Of a stretch of 13,130 nucleotides of DNA, positions 5,965 to 13,130 are shown piece after piece (positions within the stretch are counted from its first letter, which is position 1; each line of letters begins with the position of its first letter). Under the pieces are notes generated by a model. It searched no databases, was not told the DNA's origin, and worked only from the letters and a program-made list of their open reading frames with translations. Source of the DNA: Gammaproteobacteria bacterium (GTDB taxonomy: Bacteria; Pseudomonadota; Gammaproteobacteria; Pseudomonadales; Azotimanducaceae). The stretch is from assembly GCA_027293665.1 (NCBI GenBank), contig JAPUFN010000186.1, forward strand, positions 1 through 13,130. The letters are read 5' to 3'. The position numbers and the translations under genes were made by a program.

Positions 5965-7518
5965 ATGAAGAACACTACCCTGCTCGTGGTTCTGGACGGA
6001 TTCGGGTACAGCGAAGAAACGCAGGGTAATGCAATCGCCCAGGCCAATATGCCCAACTGGGATCGCTACTGGGCCGAGCTGCCACACAGCCTGATTGCCG
6101 GTTCAGGCCGCGACGTCGGCCTGCCAGAGGGACAGATGGGCAACTCAGAGGTCGGCCACATGAATCTGGGGGCGGGCAGAATCGTCTACCAGGATCTCAC
6201 CCGCATCAATCGCGCCATCGAAGAAGGCGATTTCGCCCGCAACCCCACTCTCAATGAATTATTCGATCGAACCCGGCAAGGCGCGGGCACACTCCACGTG
6301 ATGGGATTGCTCTCCCCGGGTGGCGTGCATAGCCATGAAGACCAGATATTCGCCCTCATCAGACTCGCCGCTGCTGCCGGTGTTGCTCGCATCATGTTGC
6401 ACGCATTCTTAGATGGCCGGGACACGCCGCCGAGCAGTGCAACCGCTTCACTGGAGCAGGCTCGTGCGCTCATGGAAGAACTGGCTGTGGGACATGTCGC
6501 GTCGATCTGCGGGCGCTACTTCGCCATGGACAGAGACCGCCGCTGGGATCGGCTGGAGCGGGCATACAACCTGCTGATACGCGGAGAAGCTCCGTTTCAT
6601 GCGGGCAACCCGATCGACGCTCTGCAACAGGCATACGCGCGCAGCGAGACCGACGAGTTTGTCCAACCTACAGCCGTTCATGCCGCCAATGATCTGCCGG
6701 TACGGGTCTGCGATGGTGATGCGCTGATCTTCATGAACTTCCGGGCAGATCGTGCCAGACAGCTCACCCGGGCGATCATCGATCCGGAATTCTCCGGCTT
6801 CGAACGCCGAACCGTTGTGAACCTGGCGGATTTTGTGACGCTCACCTGCTACGCCGACGATATTCCTGTACCCAGTGCCTTCGAGCCCAGAATACTGAGC
6901 AACACGCTGGGAGAAATTCTCGCAGCATCCGGCCGCACCCAGCTGCGAATTGCGGAAACCGAAAAATATGCCCACGTGACTTTCTTCTTCTCCGGCGGCA
7001 GGGAGGATCCTTTTGAAGGCGAACGGCGGCTGTTGATACCTTCGCCGAAAGTAGCCACCTACGATCAGTGTCCGGAGATGAGTGCAAAAAAAGTCACCGA
7101 TGAACTGGTCACGGCAATTCTTTCGCGTGAGTTCGATACCATCATCTGCAATTACGCCAACGGCGATATGGTTGGCCACACGGGCGTCTTCGAGGCTGCG
7201 GTCATCGCGGTGGAAACTCTCGACACCTGTCTCGGTCGAATCGAAAAAGCTTTACAGGAAGTCGACGGTCAGATGCTCATTACGGCAGATCACGGCAACG
7301 TTGAACAGATGCACGATCCCGCCAGCGGTCAGGCCCACACCGCACACACCTGCGAGCCGGTGCCGCTCGTTTATGTGGGCCCGCAGCAGGTTGAACTGGC
7401 CGAACGCGGAATACTGTCAGACGTTGCGCCCACTCTCCTGGACCTCATGCACATGGCTGTGCCCGCCGAGATGACGGGACACTCGATCGCGACGATCAGC
7501 AAGCACCGCGACACCTGA
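5965..7518 (+). CDS. gpmI: 2,3-bisphosphoglycerate-independent phosphoglycerate mutase
   Basis: This metal-dependent cytosolic enzyme interconverts 3- and 2-phosphoglycerate in glycolysis and gluconeogenesis. The protein has 517 residues, the normal family length. Visible motifs in order are LVVLDGFGY with metal ligand Asp11, QMGNSEVGHMNLGAGR with catalytic Ser61, GGVHSHEDQI, FLDGRDTPP, GRYFAMDRDRRWDR and FMNFRADRARQ. AETEKYAHVTFFFSGG, NYANGDMVGHTG and ADHGNVEQM complete the metal site. The start ATG 5965 gives MKNTTLLVVLDG, as expected for the family. It is divergent from the rhodanese gene, and envC starts only 5 nt after its stop, so the two are almost certainly co-transcribed. Confidence 0.98.
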   Translation: MKNTTLLVVLDGFGYSEETQGNAIAQANMPNWDRYWAELPHSLIAGSGRDVGLPEGQMGNSEVGHMNLGAGRIVYQDLTRINRAIEEGDFARNPTLNELFDRTRQGAGTLHVMGLLSPGGVHSHEDQIFALIRLAAAAGVARIMLHAFLDGRDTPPSSATASLEQARALMEELAVGHVASICGRYFAMDRDRRWDRLERAYNLLIRGEAPFHAGNPIDALQQAYARSETDEFVQPTAVHAANDLPVRVCDGDALIFMNFRADRARQLTRAIIDPEFSGFERRTVVNLADFVTLTCYADDIPVPSAFEPRILSNTLGEILAASGRTQLRIAETEKYAHVTFFFSGGREDPFEGERRLLIPSPKVATYDQCPEMSAKKVTDELVTAILSREFDTIICNYANGDMVGHTGVFEAAVIAVETLDTCLGRIEKALQEVDGQMLITADHGNVEQMHDPASGQAHTAHTCEPVPLVYVGPQQVELAERGILSDVAPTLLDLMHMAVPAEMTGHSIATISKHRDT

Positions 7519-7523
7519 CAAGC

Positions 7524-8684
7524 ATGAGCCAACGCCCTGCAAATCTGCTCGTGTGGTTTCTACGAGTAATCAGCCTCGGCTGTCTGAGCCTCCTCCCGCT
7601 GTTGGGCAACGGCGCCGCAAGCCCCGCCGCCACCCGCCAGGCACTCGATATTGTGGTTGAGCGGCTCAACGCTCTCACCGAGTGGTTCGACGAAGCAGAA
7701 GAGCAGCGTGTTCGCTGGCTTAGCGATCTCAAACGCAAAGACACACAGGTGTCGAAAGTTGCGGCCGAGGTCGAACTTGCCAATCAGGATCTGCAGGCGG
7801 TGAATGTAGATCTCGCGGCGTTACGGATAACGCAGAGCGGCCTGGAAACCCAGCGCCAGGAGCAAGCGGCAAAAATCGCTGAACATCTCGCAGCGACCTA
7901 TCGGATGAACGGCGAGGATTTTCTGAAACTCCTGTTGAATCAGGAATCACCGGACGCCCTGGATCGAATGGCGCGTTACCACCGTTACTTCACACAGGCA
8001 CGGATGACCGCACTGCAGGAGTTTCAGAGCACGCTCGATGAGCTCGAGGTCAATCGGCAGAAGCTGGAGTCCCGGCAGGCCGATGAGCGTGCCAAGCGCG
8101 AAGACCTGAACCAACGCCGTCTTGCGCTGGTCAGAGAACGCAAACAACGTAAGGGCCTGATCGCTGAACTCGATGAGGATGTCGAAAGTAAGACTCGCGA
8201 ACGCACTCGACTTGAAACCGACAGGCTGCGCCTGGAGCAGCTTTTAGCTGAGTTACGACGCCGCTCCGCGGATCTCGATGGCAGTGCGTTTGTCGCCAGC
8301 AAGCAAAAACTTCCCTGGCCACTCCAAGGCAGACTGACCCACGGCTTTGGCCAGTCGCGAGCCGACGGCCGCCTGTCCTGGCATGGCATCGTCCTGGCCG
8401 CGACAGAAGGCACTCCGATCACGGCAGTATTCCGTGGCCGTGTCGTCTTCGCAGACTGGTTGCGTGGATTTGGCCTGTTGACCATTCTCGATCACGGCAG
8501 CGGCTATATGACACTCTACGGTCACGCCGACATCCTGCTGAAGGCCGTGGGCGACTGGGTAGAAAGCGGCGAGTTGATTGCCCGGGCCGGGCGCAGTGGT
8601 GGCCAGCGCACGAGTGGCCTGTACTTTGAAGTACGTCAAAAAGGCGCAGCGCGAGATCCTGTAGGATGGCTCGTTAAGCGCTAG
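7524..8684 (+). CDS. envC: EnvC-type murein hydrolase activator (degenerate LytM)
   Basis: The 386-residue protein carries an N-terminal signal sequence (about 1-33, hydrophobic core LGCLSLLPLLGNGAA). A long charged coiled coil follows (about 35-265, rich in Glu, Arg and Leu), then a LytM/M23 domain (about 275-386). The zinc ligands are lost: the usual HxGxD reads WHGIV, and the final HxH motif reads LYF in GLYFEVRQKG. E. coli EnvC has the same losses. EnvC does not cut peptidoglycan itself; it activates the amidases AmiA and AmiB at the septum in concert with FtsEX. That role is inferred from the family. It follows gpmI at 5 nt and precedes ctpA by 85 nt, the order seen in Pseudomonas. Confidence 0.93.
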   Translation: MSQRPANLLVWFLRVISLGCLSLLPLLGNGAASPAATRQALDIVVERLNALTEWFDEAEEQRVRWLSDLKRKDTQVSKVAAEVELANQDLQAVNVDLAALRITQSGLETQRQEQAAKIAEHLAATYRMNGEDFLKLLLNQESPDALDRMARYHRYFTQARMTALQEFQSTLDELEVNRQKLESRQADERAKREDLNQRRLALVRERKQRKGLIAELDEDVESKTRERTRLETDRLRLEQLLAELRRRSADLDGSAFVASKQKLPWPLQGRLTHGFGQSRADGRLSWHGIVLAATEGTPITAVFRGRVVFADWLRGFGLLTILDHGSGYMTLYGHADILLKAVGDWVESGELIARAGRSGGQRTSGLYFEVRQKGAARDPVGWLVKR

Positions 8685-8769
8685 TCCCGAGGCTCGGTTG
8701 GCTGCGAGACTGATGGCCGGGTGAATCGGCTCCTGGCGAGTCAATCAACAAACTGCGACACTTTGAATC

Positions 8770-9966
8770 ATGGCACTGCGACCCCTCACACTCATCGGCA
8801 TCGTGATCAGCATGGTCACCGGCATCGCGCTGGGGATCAGCGGCTATCACGCCTGGCTCGATGACCGGGGTAAAAACCCGGAAGTTCTGACGTTCGAAGA
8901 AGTACTCAATCAGGTCCAGACGAGTTATGTCGATGAAGTCGACATGCGAGATCTGGTGAGCGGCGCTCTGCGCGGCATGCTGGATAACCTCGATGCGCAT
9001 TCGAACTACCTCGACGTCAACGATTACAACAATCTGCGGGCGGAGACCAGTGGCCAGTTCGGCGGAATCGGAATCGAACTCGGTCTGGTCGACGATTTCT
9101 TCACGGTCATCTCACCGCTGGACGGTACGCCAGCGAACGCGGCCGGATTGCAACCCGGCGACCGGATAATCGAACTCGATCAGGAGTCGCTGCGCGGCAA
9201 GAAGCTGATCGACGTCGTGGAACTGCTGCGCGGCGAACCCGGCACGGATATCGAAATGCGCCTGATCCGCGACGCCGGAGATCCCTTCATTGTTGCGCTG
9301 ACCCGCTCCACTATCGAGATAACGAGTGTCAGTGGCCATCTCGTAGAACCCGGCTATGGTTACATTCGAATTTCTCAGTTCCAGAGTGCAACAGCGGAGG
9401 AGTTCGCCGGCAAGCTCAATGAACTCGTCGAGGCAAACGGCGCTGAACTCGACGGTCTGGTGCTGGATCTGCGCAACAATCCTGGCGGCGTGCTGCAGGC
9501 ATCGGTCGCAGTGGCTGATTCGTTTCTCGAAGAAGGCCTGATCGTCTACACCGAGGGTCGCCTGCCTTCGAGCCAACTCAAGTACCGCGCTTCCGGCAAG
9601 GATGTTCTAGCCGGCGCGCCCATCGTCGTCCTCATCAACGATGGCTCTGCGTCTGCCGCTGAAATCGTGGCAGGAGCACTGCAGGACCACAAACGGGCAC
9701 AACTGGTAGGAACCACGAGCTATGGTAAAGGCTCGGTACAATCCGTGATGCCATTGTCTGGTGATCGGGCGATCAAGCTGACCACCGCCTACTACTACAC
9801 GCCCGATGGCCGCTCTATCCACAAGATAGGAATAGAACCGGACATCACCGTCGAATCAGTCGACATTACAGCAGATCGCCATGATGACGCTGTGATGGCG
9901 CAAGCGATGGAACTACTCAAGCAAGCACAGGAAGACTCCGACGAAAGTCTGCACGCTCGCCTGTAA
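8770..9966 (+). CDS. ctpA: Carboxyl-terminal processing protease, S41 family
   Basis: This is a periplasmic serine protease of 398 residues. Residues 7-27 form a signal or membrane anchor. A PDZ domain lies at about 95-170 (GGIGIELGL, AAGLQPGDRIIELD). The S41 core shows GYIRISQF, LDLRNNPGG, then NDGSASAAE with nucleophile Ser295 and SYGKGSVQ with general base Lys320. The 25-residue Ser-Lys spacing equals that of E. coli Prc. In P. aeruginosa the CtpA protein encoded at the matching position degrades peptidoglycan cross-link hydrolases with its adaptor LbcA. A similar job in wall remodelling is inferred, and no LbcA gene is in this window. The start ATG 8770 lacks an obvious ribosome site. Confidence 0.95.
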   Translation: MALRPLTLIGIVISMVTGIALGISGYHAWLDDRGKNPEVLTFEEVLNQVQTSYVDEVDMRDLVSGALRGMLDNLDAHSNYLDVNDYNNLRAETSGQFGGIGIELGLVDDFFTVISPLDGTPANAAGLQPGDRIIELDQESLRGKKLIDVVELLRGEPGTDIEMRLIRDAGDPFIVALTRSTIEITSVSGHLVEPGYGYIRISQFQSATAEEFAGKLNELVEANGAELDGLVLDLRNNPGGVLQASVAVADSFLEEGLIVYTEGRLPSSQLKYRASGKDVLAGAPIVVLINDGSASAAEIVAGALQDHKRAQLVGTTSYGKGSVQSVMPLSGDRAIKLTTAYYYTPDGRSIHKIGIEPDITVESVDITADRHDDAVMAQAMELLKQAQEDSDESLHARL

Positions 9967-10045
9967 TTCCTGCTGAAAGCACCTCAACGCTGGTAATAGC
10001 TACGGTTCACACTTATTGTGTTGTGCTTAATAAACACCTGGGATT

Positions 10046-10909
10046 TTGTCCTTGCTCAGCTTTATCAGGTGCGTCGCAAAGTTCTTTTCTAATTTCCAGC
10101 GCGCGTCCCTCGCATGCTTTGCGTCGCTTGCGACGCTGCTAGCCGCACCACTTCAAGCTGCAGAATTCCCCTCGGCAGTGCTGGCGATTGTTGTAGATGA
10201 CGTTGGTTACAATCTTGCACAGGCCGAGCGTCTGCTCAAAGCACCTGGCAAACTCACGCTCGGCATACTGCCCTTTGCTCCCCATTCACCGGCAATTGCT
10301 CGACGCGCGCAGATTGCCGGCAAAGAAGTCATTCTGCATCAACCCATGGAGCCCATCGCCACACCTTACAGTCACTCCGAACGCGGCACGTTGACGATGC
10401 AAATGTCAGCCGAACACTTCAATCAGCATTTCGCGGACGCACTGGCCGCAGTGCCATACGCCGTCGGGGTGAACAACCACACCGGCAGCCTCCTCACGCA
10501 ACATCGCGAACCCATGAGCAGGCTCATGCGCAAAATGCGCGCTCGCGGTTTGTTTTTTCTCGACAGCCGAACCACGGCGCAAACCGTCGCTCTATCGACT
10601 GCACGCGATTGGCAGGTACCGGCAATCCGGCGGGACGTGTTTCTGGATCACGCACTCGATCGAAAATCGATGAACCATGAATTCGACCGTGCGCTGCGAA
10701 TCGCCCGGCGCCAGGGTCATGCTGTGTTGATCGCTCACCCACATCGGTTGAGTCTCGATGTGCTGGAGGAGCGGATGGCTTCGCTGCCTTCCGACATTCA
10801 GCTGACCACACTCGGCGATCTCGTGAAAGCGCGGGTCAATCCGCTCGATCGAACAATGCTTGCCCGGCGCGAAACTCCAAGGTTCCTGCATAGATCGCTC
10901 GGCCAGTAA
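10046..10909 (+). CDS. Divergent polysaccharide deacetylase, YibQ type, exported
   Basis: This 287-residue protein has a signal sequence (residues 1-38, ending APLQAA before EFPSA). The divergent polysaccharide deacetylase fold follows, at about 42-260. Family segments are AIVVDDVGYN, LGILPFAP, KEVILHQPMEP, GVNNHTGSLLT, LFFLDSRTT, RRDVFLDH and AVLIAHPHR. It resembles E. coli YibQ, which also lies downstream of envC. Substrate and activity are not established for the family. The best start is TTG 10046, with another TTG at 10052; no ATG or GTG precedes the signal sequence. A weak promoter-like TTCACA (10006-10011) with an A/T-rich -10 lies upstream in the 79-bp gap after ctpA. The last 74 bp overlap hisA tail to tail, and the final 25 or so residues appear to be a non-conserved tail. 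Confidence 0.88.
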   Translation: MSLLSFIRCVAKFFSNFQRASLACFASLATLLAAPLQAAEFPSAVLAIVVDDVGYNLAQAERLLKAPGKLTLGILPFAPHSPAIARRAQIAGKEVILHQPMEPIATPYSHSERGTLTMQMSAEHFNQHFADALAAVPYAVGVNNHTGSLLTQHREPMSRLMRKMRARGLFFLDSRTTAQTVALSTARDWQVPAIRRDVFLDHALDRKSMNHEFDRALRIARRQGHAVLIAHPHRLSLDVLEERMASLPSDIQLTTLGDLVKARVNPLDRTMLARRETPRFLHRSLGQ

Positions 10910-11579
10910 TCGCCCCGAGCAGGGTAGCTGAGGAGCCTGCGAAAGTTGCTTTGAGCCTGGCGATATCCTCGAGTTTAGCGACGCCGCCCGACGCAATCAC
11001 CGGCACGCAGGTTGCTTCGGCAAGTGCGAGTGTCGCGTCGACATTCACACCTGTCAGCATGCCATCGCGCGCGATGTCGGTGTAGACGATCGCCGCAAGA
11101 TCCAGATCGCTGGTCTCCCGGGCAAATTCTATTGCATCGATCGTGGATGTTTCATCCCAGCCCGCCAGCGCCAGGCACCCATCACGCGCATCGAGTCCGA
11201 GAATCAACTGACCCGGGAACTCCCGCGCCGCAGTTCGCAGGAATTCAGGCTCCGCCACCGCACGGGTGCCGAGGATAGCGTGTGATATGCCAGCATCGAG
11301 GTAGGCGGCGATCGTTGCAGTGTCCCGGATACCACCGCCGATCTGCACCGGTACGTCTCCCACGGCAGCCGCAATTTCTTCCACCAGTGCCCGGTTGCGC
11401 GGTTCACCGGCAAAGGCGCCATCCAGATCGACCAGATGCAGGCGCCGGGCACCTTCTGCAACCCAGCGTCTGGCCATGGCAACGGGATCATCGGAGAAGA
11501 CGGTGGCATCGGCCATGCGGCCCTGCTGCAAGCGAACACATTTGCCATCTTTCAGATCGATGGCCGGGATCAGCAACAT
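10836..11579 (-). CDS. hisA: Phosphoribosylformimino-AICAR-phosphate isomerase HisA
   Basis: HisA is a cytoplasmic TIM-barrel enzyme that isomerises ProFAR to PRFAR in histidine synthesis. The product has 247 residues (E. coli: 245). It starts MLLIPAIDLKDGKCVRL, with catalytic Asp8, and the second catalytic acid is Asp130 in LGLDARDG. Phosphate-binding repeats are seen in VQIGGGIRD, LGTRAV, ASGGVAKLEDI and ITGRAIYAGTL. The frame stays open further upstream inside hisB, but ATG 11579 is the family start, only 4 nt after the hisB stop. hisF, which normally follows, is absent. The 3' end overlaps the convergent deacetylase gene by 74 bp. Confidence 0.97.
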   Translation of the reverse strand: MLLIPAIDLKDGKCVRLQQGRMADATVFSDDPVAMARRWVAEGARRLHLVDLDGAFAGEPRNRALVEEIAAAVGDVPVQIGGGIRDTATIAAYLDAGISHAILGTRAVAEPEFLRTAAREFPGQLILGLDARDGCLALAGWDETSTIDAIEFARETSDLDLAAIVYTDIARDGMLTGVNVDATLALAEATCVPVIASGGVAKLEDIARLKATFAGSSATLLGAITGRAIYAGTLEFRAGQALFDRAD

Positions 11580-11583
11580 CGCG

Positions 11584-12204
11584 CTACAGGCTACCCTTGG
11601 TCGAGGGAACCTGGCCCGCCATGCGGGCGTCAGGCGTGACAGCCATCCGCAGTGCGCGGCCAAAAGCTTTGAACAGCGTTTCCGCCTGATGGTGGGCGTT
11701 GTCGCCCCGCAGATTGTCCAGATGCACGGTAATTTGAGCGTGGTTGACCAGTCCCTGGAAGAACTCCCGCAGCAGGTCCACGTCAAAGTCGCCAATCCGT
11801 CCGCGGACATAGTCGACCCGATATTCGAGTCCGGGGCGACCGGAGAAATCGACTACCGCGCGTGACAGGGCTTCGTCGAGAGGGATGTAGGCGTGGCCGT
11901 AACGCTGAATGCCCGTTCGATCACCCACCGCCTGCGTGATGGCCTGGCCGAGTACGATGCCAACATCTTCGACGGTGTGGTGAGCGTCCACCTCAAGGTC
12001 ACCCTTAGCCTGAATATCGAGATCAATCAGACCGTGGCGCGCGATCTGGGTGAGCATGTGTTCAAAAAACGGCAGTCCAGTGGCCAAGTTGGCGACACCG
12101 GTACCATCGAGATTCACGCTCAGCGCAATCTGAGTCTCCTTCGTATCACGACTGACACTCGCCCGCCGGTCGGACCCGGATTTACCACCCATTGCTTTGA
12201 CCAT
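11584..12204 (-). CDS. hisB: Imidazoleglycerol-phosphate dehydratase HisB (monofunctional)
   Basis: This metal-dependent enzyme dehydrates imidazoleglycerol phosphate to imidazole-acetol phosphate in histidine synthesis. The 206-residue protein is the single-function form; enteric HisB is fused to histidinol phosphatase, and no such domain is present here. Signatures are TGLPFFEHMLTQIARHG, HHTVEDVGI, the second metal motif HHQAETLFKAFGRAL, and a C-terminal PSTKGSL. ATG 12204 or ATG 12192 could be the start. It is directly followed by hisA, whereas hisH usually lies between the two in gammaproteobacteria. Upstream, after 100 bp, is an unrecognised gene on the same strand. Confidence 0.97.
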   Translation of the reverse strand: MVKAMGGKSGSDRRASVSRDTKETQIALSVNLDGTGVANLATGLPFFEHMLTQIARHGLIDLDIQAKGDLEVDAHHTVEDVGIVLGQAITQAVGDRTGIQRYGHAYIPLDEALSRAVVDFSGRPGLEYRVDYVRGRIGDFDVDLLREFFQGLVNHAQITVHLDNLRGDNAHHQAETLFKAFGRALRMAVTPDARMAGQVPSTKGSL

Positions 12205-12225
12205 CGCTTAAAAAAACCGCGCAAG

Positions 12226-12231
12226 TATACG
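12226..12231 (-). promoter_or_regulatory. Possible -10 element for hisBA
   Basis: On the minus strand these bases read TATACT, 5 of 6 to the -10 consensus, about 21 nt upstream of the hisB ATG. No matching -35 is evident. If real, it would give hisBA its own promoter apart from the upstream unknown gene. The rest of the 100-bp gap is GC-rich and holds only a 6-bp inverted repeat without a T-run (12273-12278 with 12288-12293). Confidence 0.3.
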
Positions 12232-12304
12232 ATTCGCGGGCCTGCGCGGCATCTTTCATTGCACGCCGCGGCCGCCCGCCGCTCTTTCGGGCGCGACCGC
12301 TGCG

Positions 12305-12700
12305 TTAGAGACGGTCCAGCAGGCTGCCGTAGGGCAAAAAGCGGTTTTCGGTGTTGGCTTTGATCCAACCGGTGAGATCCGCCGGATAGGCATCGCGGGT
12401 TTTCAGAAGGCGCGCCAGCACGATCACAGGAGAATTCGCGCCGGCCTCCCAATTCGCAAAGCGCCCTTCGGCCAGGGTAAACAGCCGGATGAGCGAAACA
12501 ACTTCGCCACTCGTCAGGTTCTCAGCCGCACTACCCCAGTCGGTCGCGGGGGTCTGCCGCGCGAACGCCGCAAGTCGAGCCACCTCATCTGCGCCCAGGC
12601 CGAACTCCGGAGCCTCCAGCTGCGCGGCCGCTGCGATGAACTGCGCCACCATGTCTGCCTGCAGGCCCGTCGCCGGCGGCTCCCAACCTTCTACGGCCAT
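12305..12700 (-). CDS. Unrecognised protein upstream of hisB
   Basis: I do not recognise a named family. From ATG 12700 the product has 131 residues and appears soluble: no signal peptide or membrane helix is visible. It is acidic and Ala/Leu-rich, probably mostly helical, and ends in a motif that looks conserved (about residues 112-131: WIKANTENRFLPYGSLLDRL). GTG codons at 12718 and 12736 are in-frame alternative starts and would add one or two DGPRL units from an 18-bp tandem repeat. The gene lies 100 bp upstream of hisB on the same strand. I have a vague memory of similar small proteins next to hisB in marine gammaproteobacteria but cannot confirm it. The base composition and third-position GC look like the neighbours, so it is a real gene rather than a chance frame. 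Confidence 0.75.
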   Translation of the reverse strand: MAVEGWEPPATGLQADMVAQFIAAAAQLEAPEFGLGADEVARLAAFARQTPATDWGSAAENLTSGEVVSLIRLFTLAEGRFANWEAGANSPVIVLARLLKTRDAYPADLTGWIKANTENRFLPYGSLLDRL

Positions 12701-12747
12701 CAGGCGCGGCCCATCCACCAGGCGCGGCCCATCCACCAGGCGCGGCC
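12701..12747. repeat. 18-bp tandem repeat, 2.6 copies
   Basis: The unit CAGGCGCGGCCCATCCAC occurs perfectly at 12701-12718 and 12719-12736, followed by 11 bases of a third copy (12737-12747). On the minus strand it reads (V)DGPRL in frame with the unknown gene and abuts its ATG, so copies either extend the protein from GTG starts or form its leader. Confidence 0.9.
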
Positions 12748-12833
12748 GCTGTTGCGCAAGTTAGTTACATAGTTATACATAAAGCTCAGCGTGATGTGTT
12801 CGAATAATATTCAGGGACAACTCCAGAGTCGGC

Positions 12834-13052
12834 ATGAACACGGACCGAATTTACCAGGCTGAAGACGAACAATGGTATTTCAGCATCCGGGGCAATCAAG
12901 CTCTGGGGCCCTTCACCTCCTATCATGAAGCCGATTCGGCGCTGCGCCTACACGTAACTGCCTGCAACCGCCGGGTGAACGGAAATATTCTCTGGCCAAC
13001 GCGCCTGGGGACGCGCCGCAACCGTTCCTCAACCGCAGCCCGCCACTGTTAA
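12834..13052 (+). CDS. Small DUF6316-like protein
   Basis: The product has 72 residues, with no signal peptide or membrane segment. The N-terminal half, RIYQAEDEQWYFSIRGNQALGPF followed by a helix with ADSALRLHV, resembles the DUF6316 pattern of Pseudomonas and its relatives (W-Y/F-F, REG/RGN, LGPF, A..AL). Function is unknown. The C-terminal part is basic (RLGTRRNRSSTAARHC) and looks unlike the family core. ATG 12834 has no clear ribosome site. It is divergent from the his-linked unknown gene across an A/T-rich stretch (12748-12833) that contains TAATAT (12805-12810), a possible -10. After its stop, 13053-13130 holds nothing I can identify. Confidence 0.68.
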   Translation: MNTDRIYQAEDEQWYFSIRGNQALGPFTSYHEADSALRLHVTACNRRVNGNILWPTRLGTRRNRSSTAARHC

Positions 13053-13130
13053 CCAGCAAGCCACGTTGTTTGAGGTCTTTGATCAAGGCTGCAATCGGTT
13101 GGTCCACTTGCTTGGACTTGTTCTTTAGCA

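Noticed and set aside
6448..7179. Open frame of 243 codons on the minus strand inside gpmI
   Set aside because: It is entirely antisense to conserved GpmI motifs, with no domain or start signal.
8287..8684. Active M23 endopeptidase
   Set aside because: The zinc ligands are replaced as in E. coli EnvC, so the domain is regulatory rather than catalytic.
10009..10021. Small hairpin ACAC-TTATT-GTGT after ctpA
   Set aside because: The stem is only 4 bp and lacks a T-tract, so it is too weak for a terminator.
10836..11810. hisA with an N-terminal extension to 11810
   Set aside because: The first 77 codons lie in another frame of hisB and do not look like protein; MLLIPAIDLKDG is the family start.
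12273..12293. Possible terminator between the unknown gene and hisB
   Set aside because: The 6-bp GC stem has no T-run after it on the minus strand.
12701..12747. CRISPR-like repeat
   Set aside because: The copies are directly contiguous with no spacers, are only 18 bp long, and lie inside a coding start.
1..13130. Mobile element, defence system, biosynthetic cluster or other new multi-gene system
   Set aside because: Nearly every gene has a recognised housekeeping family and conserved neighbours. I see no transposase, integrase, attachment site or compositional break.

Overview
The window reads as ordinary chromosomal housekeeping DNA from a GC-rich gammaproteobacterium. Glutamine synthetase and the NtrB/NtrC pair look like the enteric and Pseudomonas proteins. 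The order gpmI-envC-ctpA-yibQ, with secB and a YibN-type rhodanese next to it, is the order known from Pseudomonas and, in part, E. coli. I cannot name a genus. I see no mobile element, CRISPR array, tRNA, rRNA, defence locus or prophage gene.

Nitrogen block (1-4902, + strand): the 3' part of glnA ends at a strong intrinsic terminator. A secreted DUF4124 protein follows, with an odd repeat-built N-terminus. Then come glnL (ntrB) and glnG (ntrC), which overlap by 11 nt, and trmL, whose GTG start overlaps the ntrC stop. A good NtrC operator lies in the spacer of a plausible sigma-70 promoter upstream of glnL. This suggests that NtrC limits its own synthesis, as at enteric glnLp.

Central block: secB and a membrane-anchored rhodanese (yibN type) lie on the minus strand, convergent with trmL and divergent from gpmI. 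On the + strand, gpmI (glycolysis), envC (activator of cell-wall amidases), ctpA (periplasmic carboxyl-terminal protease) and a YibQ-type divergent polysaccharide deacetylase follow. The last three all act in the envelope on peptidoglycan or its hydrolases.

Histidine block (10836-12700, - strand): an unrecognised protein, hisB (monofunctional dehydratase) and hisA. hisH is not between hisB and hisA, and hisF does not follow hisA. Instead, hisA overlaps the 3' end of the deacetylase gene tail to tail by 74 bp. A small DUF6316-like gene (12834-13052, + strand) is divergent from this group, and the last 78 bases hold nothing I can identify.

The points most worth a second look are regulatory or evolutionary. 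They are the NtrC operator inside the glnL promoter, an NtrC with GAFTSA in place of GAFTGA, two adjacent in-frame tandem repeats in the DUF4124 leader, an 18-bp repeat at the start of the unknown his-linked gene, and the split his cluster. I found no convincing undescribed multi-gene system.
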